A DNA stretch of 64,000 nt from an uncultured Muribaculaceae bacterium (lineage in GTDB: Bacteria; Bacteroidota; Bacteroidia; Bacteroidales; Muribaculaceae), in the NCBI GenBank assembly GCA_947381945.1, contig CANCXM010000001.1, forward strand, positions 62,001-126,000. Reading direction: 5' to 3'. Of this stretch, positions 18,727 through 25,582 are shown in pieces (the first letter of the stretch is position 1; each line of letters opens with the position of its first letter). Made by a program: the position numbers and the translations under genes. The notes beneath the pieces are model-generated. The model saw only the letters and a list, made by a program, of their open reading frames with translations. It searched no databases and was not told the origin of the DNA.

Positions 18727-19197
18727 TTATTTCGCTTTCCGTTTTGAACGGTGCTGTTTCATAAGCTGGCGGGTGAAGTCGCGTTCGGCAACTTTCAGTT
18801 GGAAAAGTTGATTCGGCGAAAGAATCTGCTTGTAATCCTTGAAATACTTCATCTCGATTGTGTTTTCCCTGCCTTTGAGTTCATAGACAGCCTCGGCGGC
18901 TTTTTCATACTCAAGGTCAGTGGCCTTTTCTCCTTTTTTCAGTGTCTGACGGTAGAGCTGCTCAGCTTCATTCTGGGCTTTGCGTATCTCTTCGTCCATG
19001 GAGTTGTAGAGCGGGAGGAACTTGGCCTTCTGCTCTTCGGTCAGGTTGAGTTTCTTCGCTATGAAGTCGTTTTTGAATTGCTGCATTTCCTTCATCCACA
19101 CCTCACGCTCACGTCCTGACGGACGCTGAGCCTGCGCGCTGATTGGAAGGATAATGGCGGAGAGAACGAGGATGATGGAAAGTGCGATATGTCTCAT
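18727..19197 (-). CDS. Spy/CpxP-like periplasmic protein
   Basis: A 156-residue protein with a signal peptide (cleavage after about AQA, residue 23) and a highly charged, all-helical mature part. Two segments resemble the LTxxQ repeat of Spy/CpxP/CnrX proteins: LNLTEEQKAKFLPLY and ILSPNQLFQLKVAERDF. Such proteins act as periplasmic chaperones or stress sensors. It follows the sigma/anti-sigma genes and precedes the alpha-2-macroglobulin, consistent with an envelope-stress regulon. Direct assignment to spy or cpxP is not justified. Confidence 0.75.
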   Translation of the reverse strand: MRHIALSIILVLSAIILPISAQAQRPSGREREVWMKEMQQFKNDFIAKKLNLTEEQKAKFLPLYNSMDEEIRKAQNEAEQLYRQTLKKGEKATDLEYEKAAEAVYELKGRENTIEMKYFKDYKQILSPNQLFQLKVAERDFTRQLMKQHRSKRKAK

Positions 19198-19268
19198 TGA
19201 TTGTTCCGTAATTTGTCAGTGGACGTAAAAGATACGATTGTAGTCTGTGTGGGTGTTGGAGTGGGAAA

Positions 19269-19739
19269 TCAGATTTCTGTAAGGGGAAATTCCGGTGAGT
19301 CGGGAATGGATGCCGCCGTATCGGAACTGTCCTCGTTCAGCATCTCGTCATATTCGGTCGGGTCGAAACCGGTCTGATAGAGGTCTTCCATGAGCTGGAA
19401 GTCATTGACATCGCCTTCATTGATGAAATAGTCGTTGATGAAGTGGTCGTTTTCGATTGCTGCTGTCAGGACGGGGTTGTTTTCGATTGAAAGACCGTAA
19501 GAGTCGGTGCGCATCAAATCGAACATCTTCATCATGCACCATACACCCATGAACATGGCCGCAAGATAGACGTAGGGACGCATCCGCTGCCAGATGGAGC
19601 GCGGAAGCACCTTCGGCTCCGGTTTCTCCCATTCCTGCTGCGGAAGTGAGGCGGCCATCCGTTTGGCGAAATCTTCGAAATAACCGTCCGGGACAGTCAT
19701 TCCGTCGTTTCTGTTGACCTTGGTGAGTATATCTTTCAT
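19269..19739 (-). CDS. Putative membrane-bound anti-sigma factor
   Basis: A 156-residue protein with a cytoplasmic N-terminal part that includes VPDGYFEDFAKRM, a pattern common in proteins encoded next to Bacteroidetes ECF sigma factors. It has one membrane helix at about 55-73 and an acidic C-terminal part outside. It lies 100 bases after the sigma factor gene on the same strand. I find no zinc-binding anti-sigma (ZAS) motif. The anti-sigma role is inferred from topology and position. Confidence 0.6.
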   Translation of the reverse strand: MKDILTKVNRNDGMTVPDGYFEDFAKRMAASLPQQEWEKPEPKVLPRSIWQRMRPYVYLAAMFMGVWCMMKMFDLMRTDSYGLSIENNPVLTAAIENDHFINDYFINEGDVNDFQLMEDLYQTGFDPTEYDEMLNEDSSDTAASIPDSPEFPLTEI

Positions 19740-19839
19740 TTGGGGTTGATTTTAATTTGATAAATTTTCAATCCTGCCGGACGGTTGCGCCGGAGAGGGT
19801 TGCTGTTTTATCCATTAGACTTGCGCGCGTGACGGAAGT

Positions 19840-20400
19840 TTAATCGCTGTTCTCGAAAAATTGCTCTATTTTTTTCACAGCGAGATGATAGGACGCTTTC
19901 AGAGCGCCCACCGATGTGCCCATGATTTCCGACATCTGTTCATACTTCATGTCGTCATAATACCTCATGTTGAAGACAAGCCGTTGTTTTTCAGGTAGAG
20001 TGGCGATGGCTTCGCGAAGCTTGAGTGCCAGTTTGTCGCCATCAATATTGGTGTCGGCATGAATGAGGGCGATTGCATTTGATTCCTCGTCGTCAAGCGA
20101 GATGCCACGGCGTTTCTTCTCTTTTTCAAGGAAGGTCAGGCTTTCGTTTATGGCAATCTTGTAGAGCCATGTCGACAGTTTTGCGTCGCCACGGAAATTC
20201 TCTATGTTCTGCCATGCCTTGAGGAAGGTGTTTTGCAGGATGTCATCGGTATCCTCATGAGACTGCACTGTCCGTCGGATCTGGCGGTAAAGAGGCTCCG
20301 AATAGAGCTTTATCAGCTCGCCGAAAGCCTCACGGCACGTCGAGGGGGCCCTCAGGCGTTCCACAAGTTTCTCGTCGTCAAGATTGGCCTCTTTGCTCAT
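19840..20400 (-). CDS. RpoE-like ECF sigma factor
   Basis: A 186-residue sigma-70 family extracytoplasmic-function factor. Region 2 carries DDILQNTFLKAWQNIENFRGDAKLS in overlapping motifs (core binding and -10 recognition), and region 4 carries LPEKQRLVFNMRYYDDMKYEQMSEIMG followed by the helix-turn-helix SVGALKASYHLAVKKI. It is the first gene of the run sigma, presumed anti-sigma, Spy-like, alpha-2-macroglobulin. A minus-strand -7-like box (TAATTTTG, 20466-20459) lies 59 bases upstream of the ATG, without a clear -33. Target genes cannot be read from the sequence, but autoregulation of this operon is the usual pattern. Confidence 0.9.
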   Translation of the reverse strand: MSKEANLDDEKLVERLRAPSTCREAFGELIKLYSEPLYRQIRRTVQSHEDTDDILQNTFLKAWQNIENFRGDAKLSTWLYKIAINESLTFLEKEKKRRGISLDDEESNAIALIHADTNIDGDKLALKLREAIATLPEKQRLVFNMRYYDDMKYEQMSEIMGTSVGALKASYHLAVKKIEQFFENSD

Positions 20401-20546
20401 AGGAAATGTGGTGGTTTAAGTGTTAACGGTTTTCGCTGTCGTTTCGACACCGGTTTCACAAAATTATTGAAAATTTGTTGCTGTGCCTAATAAAAACGCC
20501 TAATAGTTGTTAAATGGCTGACTGCTCTGATAAAATCGACTGATTA

Positions 20547-21329
20547 TCAGAATACATAGCTGAATCCCGCGTTGAGATAGATGGGATACATGTGGAATGT
20601 CACTGTCTTGAACGATTTGTTGAAGATGTCGTTCAGTCCCCATGTGAGGTTAGCGTTGACCGAGAGGCGGTTGAACACACGCCATGTCCCGCCGGCCTGA
20701 ACACCCCACTGGAATTTTCTCAGTTCGTCGCCGAAATCGTAGGTGGCGCGGGCATCGCCTTCAAACGAGACCTTGTTGCCTGTGGGGTCTCCCTCGCGCA
20801 GATAGCCATCATAGACATGTCCGTCAAATTCATTGCTGAAAGCGTAGGCGAGATAGGGACCGAAATTCACTTTCCACCGGTTGTTGATGCGGTAGACGGC
20901 GGTGATGGGGATGGTGAGCTGCTGCGTGTGGTATTTGGTGCGCACACGGCCTGTCCATTTTCCGCTCATTTCCTTTCCATCCTGGATGATGGTCATGCCG
21001 TAGTTCTTCACCGTGGCATCAGTCTCCATGCCTTTGGTCTCGAAACGGAATCCGCTTGCGACTCCCCAATTCCCCCCATTTTCGTCAAACCATTTGGTGA
21101 CGGTGGTTCCTATGGAGAGGTTGAGGTGCGGGCTGTAGGAGTTGATTTCGCGGATTTCAGCCGGAAGCGGGAGGGGTGAGGCTCCGCCAATGTTGATTCC
21201 TGCGTTGATTTCATATTCAAGTCCGAGGATGATGGACTTTGCGATGTCGCCCGGACGGTCGCTCTGTGCTGCGGCCAACAGGCTGCTGAGTGTGAGAATG
21301 GCTGCTGATATGAGGTTCCTGATATTCAT
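20547..21329 (-). CDS. PorT-family outer-membrane beta-barrel protein
   Basis: A 260-residue protein with a signal peptide (cleavage near AAAQ, residue 22) and an antiparallel beta pattern throughout, ending in a C-terminal aromatic strand (YLNAGFSYVF), as outer-membrane barrels do. Features such as SIGTTVTKWF and QLTIPITAVYRINNRWKVNFGPYLAY fit the PorT/outer-membrane beta-barrel family of Bacteroidetes. It follows the PCMD lipoprotein gene by 30 bases and is probably co-transcribed with it. The family name does not by itself show a role in type IX secretion. Confidence 0.75.
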   Translation of the reverse strand: MNIRNLISAAILTLSSLLAAAQSDRPGDIAKSIILGLEYEINAGINIGGASPLPLPAEIREINSYSPHLNLSIGTTVTKWFDENGGNWGVASGFRFETKGMETDATVKNYGMTIIQDGKEMSGKWTGRVRTKYHTQQLTIPITAVYRINNRWKVNFGPYLAYAFSNEFDGHVYDGYLREGDPTGNKVSFEGDARATYDFGDELRKFQWGVQAGGTWRVFNRLSVNANLTWGLNDIFNKSFKTVTFHMYPIYLNAGFSYVF

Positions 21330-21359
21330 TGGTGGTGATGGCTTTGTGGTGTGAGTGGC

Positions 21360-22502
21360 TTAGAGGCAGATGATTTCAAGTTCGTCAACGAAAAGTATGC
21401 TGCCGATGGCGCCGGAGAAGTAGTCGCCGTCGATGCTTGAAGTCATGACGACAGCGATGCTGTAGCGTCCGTCCTCAAATTTGTCGGCATCGATGGTCGC
21501 ACCTTCGCGGAACACGAATGGGACATGGAAATATGTCCAGTCGCTCGCCCCCTTGCGCATCTCTTCCGAAATGCGTGCGACGGCTATGATGTTGGGATTG
21601 TCGTCAGACAGCACGTTGGCGCCGTTGAGATATTCCATGTCGGCGGTCGACTCGAAGTAGACGGCATAGATGTTGCATTCATCTTTCTTTCCGGGGATGG
21701 CCTCAAGTTTGCCGGGGGCGTCGGGGTTGAACTGCTGGTAGATTTCTCCGGGAGTGTATTTGAAATAGCCGCTGAAGTAGCGCGGGACGTTGAAGAAGGG
21801 AGTGCCGAACTTGGTGGCTTCAAGAGGCTTGGCAATAGCGTTGTTAAGGTCGAACTTACCGATGAAAAGGTTGCCTGCGGCAATAGGCTTGTTGACCATC
21901 GCACCCCACACGCCGGTGGTGCGGGTGATAAGGCAGGCACATTTGCCGATATGTCCTCCGTCAGTCTGGAAAGTCGGGTAGGTGTCGGGCGCACCCTTGC
22001 CGTTGGTCATGGCAAAACCGGAGTTGCCGCTTGCCCAGAACATGGTATCGCGCTGATGGGTGGTCTCATTGATGTTCACGTCGAAAAACACGTCGTAGCC
22101 GCCACCTTGAGCACTCTTGGTCACCTTGACATCCTCGAATCCGTATTTGAGGTTGATGGCATTGTTGCGCTGGACGGATATGGTGTAAGCCTTGGTCCAT
22201 TCTCCGTCCTCGGAGGTGACAACGTAGGTCTGCGGTTCGGTGAAATCGCGCTTTGTTCCGCTCGGCGGGGCTATGGTAGCGCCGGGCGTAAGCTCGAATT
22301 CCGGGGCGAGGTCTGTGATGTTGACATGGTTTTTGACTATGAGGGTCACTCTATCGTTTTCGATAATTGGAGTGCGGTTAAGAAGGTCACCGGGGAGGGC
22401 AACGGCTACTATGTCACATTCGGCATTCAGCGGCTCTTTCTTGATACAGGAAGTCACCGCGAGAACCATTGCGAATGTCATTAACCAGTTGATTGCTTTC
22501 AT
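21360..22502 (-). CDS. PCMD-domain lipoprotein
   Basis: A 380-residue surface or periplasmic lipoprotein. The signal ends in a lipobox with the cysteine at 19 (AVTSC). An Ig-like beta-sandwich spans about 30-110, and a C-terminal jelly-roll 'putative carbohydrate metabolism domain' spans about 115-380, ending in the characteristic GSILFVDELEI. PCMD proteins are frequent in Bacteroidales glycan or surface loci, and their ligands are mostly unknown. It is transcribed with the downstream barrel gene. A minus-strand -7-like box (TAATTTTG, 22585-22578) sits upstream. A divergent secreted protein with a similar N-terminal domain begins at 22868. Confidence 0.75.
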   Translation of the reverse strand: MKAINWLMTFAMVLAVTSCIKKEPLNAECDIVAVALPGDLLNRTPIIENDRVTLIVKNHVNITDLAPEFELTPGATIAPPSGTKRDFTEPQTYVVTSEDGEWTKAYTISVQRNNAINLKYGFEDVKVTKSAQGGGYDVFFDVNINETTHQRDTMFWASGNSGFAMTNGKGAPDTYPTFQTDGGHIGKCACLITRTTGVWGAMVNKPIAAGNLFIGKFDLNNAIAKPLEATKFGTPFFNVPRYFSGYFKYTPGEIYQQFNPDAPGKLEAIPGKKDECNIYAVYFESTADMEYLNGANVLSDDNPNIIAVARISEEMRKGASDWTYFHVPFVFREGATIDADKFEDGRYSIAVVMTSSIDGDYFSGAIGSILFVDELEIICL

Positions 22503-22700
22503 AAAAAGACTTGATTTCTGTTCTGTGAATTGATTGGCATTGCGTCAAATAAAAATTGTTGAGCGCAAATCAGGGGACAAAATTACGAAAAAATGCGCTT
22601 TATTATGACTTTTATGCTATCTTTTGACTATAAATTGGGCTTTTTAGCTACAAAATTATTAAAATTCTGCTAATTTTAGGTGAGATTCCAAATAATCACT

Positions 22701-22737
22701 TAACTTTGCATCGAAAAATCTGTCTATATAGACAGAT
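22701..22737 (+). promoter_or_regulatory. -7 promoter box followed by a 20-base perfect palindrome
   Basis: TAACTTTG at 22701-22708 matches the -7 consensus. A weaker TTTA lies 21 bases upstream. A perfect 20-base palindrome (22718-22737, half-site ATCTGTCTAT) begins nine bases later, at the expected transcription start. It could be an operator for a dimeric regulator or a 5'-end hairpin in the mRNA. The leader to the ATG at 22868 is about 150 bases. Confidence 0.55.
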
Positions 22738-22867
22738 ACTCACGTTAAGAACAATGTCTGATGTCTACGCGGGTTAAGGTCCGGAACAATCCAATGCCCA
22801 GGAACATAAGCTCTGCAACAACACCATAGTAATTTTTCTATCAACCAATCATTATAATCATTTATTT

Positions 22868-24304
22868 ATGAAATCTCTTTACACAACATTAATTGGCTCA
22901 ATGCTGATTAGTCCTCTGTGTTTCAATGCATTCGCACAGCAACAGCTCCCTAACGCCGATTTTGAGGGCGAGTGGGTTGATTGTATGCCCTGGACTTTCT
23001 ATCAGGATGCGGATTCTCTTGGAAAAGTAAGCAAATTTATTATCGGTAAAAATCCTGCCGGATGGAATGTTTCAAATGTTGGCGGTATGGTGTCATTTTT
23101 TAATGGTGTCCCCAACGGAATGGGTGCGACTCAGGTCGGTGATTCTGTCGGCGGATTCAATTCCAATGCTGCTATACAGCTGGTGAATACACCTAATCCT
23201 TTTTTGCCGGTTCAGATTGTGCCCGGCTATATTTCATTAGGTACTACTTGGTCTACTGCTAATCCTACTTTTGGTGGCCCCACTGGTATTACGGTGACAA
23301 AGAGTGACGGTGGTTCCTGGGGTGGTATGAATTTTACAGAGCGTCCTGCCGGTCTGGAATTCATGTACAAACGTAGCCGTGGTGAAGACAAACCGAATGA
23401 AAAGTCTACTGTAGTCGCTTATCTCTGGAAGGGACATTGGACTCAGAAGGATGTCCCTGCTATCGTCTATATGGTAGGTTCTCCTGTTTCGGTTGACATG
23501 GTTGACCGCGACCGTTGTGTGCTCGGTATGGAGATGACCGGCTGTCAGGGTGGCGAAGTGTCCAAGACTGATGATGCCGAACTTATCGCAGTCCTCAAAG
23601 CTGAGATTACTGAGAATACTGATGAATGGACCAAGTTCTCCGGTAAATTCGAATATTATTCTGATGCCACTCCCGAGATGATTAACGTTATCATCGCTGC
23701 CGGTGACTATTTCGGAGGTGCAGATGTCGTGGGAAAGGACAATTCACTTGTGGTTGATGACGTGAAGCTCATCTATGCAGGCGATTCACAGTCTCAGAAC
23801 TATCCCGGTTATCTCAATGTTGAGATGATGGGTACCCAGATTGCTGACAACCAGCCTTCGACAATCGTTATCACTCCGACCGGTGATGGCAAGTGCACCT
23901 TCCTTCTTCCTGACCTCACTTTGAACCTTGGCGGTTCAGAAATGGCTCTCGGCGACATAAAGGTTGAGGATGTGACAATGACAGAAGCCGGCGGCATCAC
24001 TACTTATGCCGGTGAAGTGAAGGGCTTGACTCTTGCCGGTGGCATTATCGCGGATGTGAACCTTAACGGTACCATTACCGCTGCAGGTGAAGTTAATATG
24101 AAGATTGATGTGATGTGGAATACTGTTCCTATCAATGTCACCTTCACTTCCTTTACCTCAGCAATCGGATCAATCGAAGCTGACGGCAACGGAGCTGCTG
24201 AATATTTCAACCTTCAGGGCATCCGTGTCAACGGCGACAGCATGACTCCCGGCGTTTATGTGAAGCGTCAGGGCGGTAAGGTAAGCAAGATTATCGTTCG
24301 ATAA
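22868..24304 (+). CDS. Secreted protein with PCMD-like and calycin-like domains and a C-terminal sorting-type tail
   Basis: A 478-residue protein with a signal peptide (cleavage after about FAQ, residue 24). The N-terminal half (about 28-305) starts at PNADFEGEW and ends with VVDDVKLIY, the pattern of PCMD-type jelly rolls. The next part (about 312-440, with GKCTFLLPDLTLNLG and a repeated hydrophobic-glycine pattern) resembles the lipocalin-like Calycin_like domain. The last 35 residues (YFNLQGIRV...GVYVKRQGGKVSKIIVR, gapped) look like the C-terminal sorting tails recognised by type IX secretion. No secretion machinery is in this window. It is flanked by its own promoter and a strong terminator, so it is monocistronic. 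Ligand unknown. Confidence 0.65.
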   Translation: MKSLYTTLIGSMLISPLCFNAFAQQQLPNADFEGEWVDCMPWTFYQDADSLGKVSKFIIGKNPAGWNVSNVGGMVSFFNGVPNGMGATQVGDSVGGFNSNAAIQLVNTPNPFLPVQIVPGYISLGTTWSTANPTFGGPTGITVTKSDGGSWGGMNFTERPAGLEFMYKRSRGEDKPNEKSTVVAYLWKGHWTQKDVPAIVYMVGSPVSVDMVDRDRCVLGMEMTGCQGGEVSKTDDAELIAVLKAEITENTDEWTKFSGKFEYYSDATPEMINVIIAAGDYFGGADVVGKDNSLVVDDVKLIYAGDSQSQNYPGYLNVEMMGTQIADNQPSTIVITPTGDGKCTFLLPDLTLNLGGSEMALGDIKVEDVTMTEAGGITTYAGEVKGLTLAGGIIADVNLNGTITAAGEVNMKIDVMWNTVPINVTFTSFTSAIGSIEADGNGAAEYFNLQGIRVNGDSMTPGVYVKRQGGKVSKIIVR

Positions 24305-24314
24305 CTATACGAAA

Positions 24315-24374
24315 CATAGATACAAAGAAAGGGTCAGAAGCACCGGTGCTTCTGACCCTTTCTTTGTATCTATG
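24315..24374. terminator. Sixty-base perfect palindrome acting as a bidirectional terminator
   Basis: Thirty-base arms are perfectly complementary with the centre between 24344 and 24345. Right arms end in a CTTTCTTTG stretch in both directions. It lies 10 bases after the stop of the calycin-like gene and 35 bases beyond the convergent gene ending at 24410. Confidence 0.8.
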
Positions 24375-24409
24375 GAATTCTTATCCATGTCCACAGGGGT
24401 TGGCCTCAT

Positions 24410-24646
24410 TTATTGGTTGGCGTAGGCGAGGACTGTCGGGCTTTCGACATCAACGCCATATTCCTGTGCGCGTTGGAGGATCGCTTTGGCCAGTTTAGGC
24501 TTCAGGTCTTCGGGACAATAGCGGAAATATGCTTCCGCAGCGCGGACATGTGCGGCATCCGGCATCGGATATTCGCGGCGTTCGGGGAGTCCGTAGACGC
24601 TGTCGGGAAGTTCCTTGCGCTCCTCGTATGAAATTCTGTCGCTCAT
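24410..24646 (-). CDS. Small conserved-type hypothetical protein (78 residues)
   Basis: A short, charged, soluble protein. The central motif ERREYPMPDAAHVRAAEAYF, followed by a helical part, resembles small Bacteroidales proteins of the DUF6582 kind, some of them phage-associated. That match is from memory and uncertain. There is no signal peptide or membrane segment. It is flanked by a bidirectional terminator on its 3' side and by a repeat-rich gap upstream. Function unknown. Confidence 0.6.
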   Translation of the reverse strand: MSDRISYEERKELPDSVYGLPERREYPMPDAAHVRAAEAYFRYCPEDLKPKLAKAILQRAQEYGVDVESPTVLAYANQ

Positions 24647-24674
24647 AGTAATTTATGTGTGTTCGTATAGGTTT

Positions 24675-24845
24675 TGTAGGGACGCGCTGTAGCGCGTATG
24701 CCAAAATGAATAGTTAATTCGTTGGTGATATTGCAGCCAAAATTCGTGCAGGATATTATGGGATTTTCCAGATAGGATTTTATGGATGTTTCCCGGTAGG
24801 ATTTTGCAATCACATTCGGCATACGCGCTACAGCGCGTCCCTACA
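24675..24845. repeat. MITE-like element with 28-base terminal inverted repeats
   Basis: The 28 bases at 24675-24702 recur as their exact reverse complement at 24818-24845, separated by 115 bases. Each arm is itself nearly self-complementary (GACGCGCTGTAGCGCGT core). The interior has no convincing gene. A 70-codon open frame across it is a by-product of the arms. Size and structure suit a non-autonomous mobile repeat or a large hairpin. Confidence 0.65.
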
Positions 24846-24897
24846 ATATCCTGCAGTGTCAACAATATCCTGCAATGTCAGCAATATCTGCAATGTC
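24846..24897. repeat. Three short direct repeats beside the inverted-repeat element
   Basis: Three near-copies of a 17-19 base unit (AATATCCTGCAxTGTCA) follow in tandem. The third copy lacks one C. They abut the right arm of the inverted repeat. Confidence 0.6.
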
Positions 24898-24925
24898 AGG
24901 CTATATGCTGACAGTCAGCTCCGAA

Positions 24926-25444
24926 TCAGAGGTTGAAGCGGGCGCCGACCTGGAGGAGACCCTGAGCGCCGAAACCGAGCTCACCGAAGATGCTTGTCAC
25001 GCGTGTGATGCTGACCTCAGCTCCGAGGGGTGAAGCCTGGAATGCGAAGTATGCCTTATTCTTCGACCAGTCGCCTGCTGCCATGTGGGTGATGTCGACA
25101 CCGATACCGAGATGACCGTAGAGGGTGACAACGCGGTTGCGGTAATAGTCATAGCGTCCGTTGAGCATGATGACATGGTAATATGCGTTGGCATCGTCGG
25201 AGTGCTTGTAGCTTGCGCTTGAGAAGGTGTAGCTTGCGCCGAAGTAGAAGCTTGGAGCCACCTTGAAGTTCACGCCTGCGGTGAGTGCGCCCCATGCGTT
25301 GTTGACAGGACCATAGTCATGCATGTCGGTTGCATCCATCTGCGTGTAGCCACCGTAACCGATCTGAAGTTGTGCCTTCTGAGCCTGTGCACCAAAAGCC
25401 ATCCCGAGGACAGCAAACATAATAAGAATAAATTTTTTCATCAC
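24926..25444 (-). CDS. Small outer-membrane beta-barrel protein
   Basis: A 172-residue protein with a signal peptide (cleavage after AQA, residue 22) and alternating beta strands. Examples are YFGASYTFSSASY, VVTLYGHLGIGVDI and the terminal strand LLQVGARFNL. An aromatic/hydrophobic C-terminus fits a small eight-stranded outer-membrane barrel. I cannot name a specific family. It stands alone between the repeat element and lptD. Confidence 0.65.
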   Translation of the reverse strand: MMKKFILIMFAVLGMAFGAQAQKAQLQIGYGGYTQMDATDMHDYGPVNNAWGALTAGVNFKVAPSFYFGASYTFSSASYKHSDDANAYYHVIMLNGRYDYYRNRVVTLYGHLGIGVDITHMAAGDWSKNKAYFAFQASPLGAEVSITRVTSIFGELGFGAQGLLQVGARFNL

Positions 25445-25582
25445 TAATTGTAGTTAAATTAAGTAATAGTTGAATTGTCTGAAAAAAAGTTTGTGGCCTC
25501 GCAGATGGAGGTGCTGAAAAAAAACAGTGTGGCGGTAGGGATGTACCGTCACACTATTTAACAATTATGATGTAAAAAAAGT

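Noticed and set aside
20547-21329. PorT-type barrel as proof of a type IX secretion system
   Set aside because: The family name covers many unrelated small barrels. No PorK/L/M/N/P or PorU gene is in the window.
24653-24865. Minus-strand 70-codon open frame
   Set aside because: It runs straight through the inverted-repeat element. Its sequence is dictated by the repeat arms.
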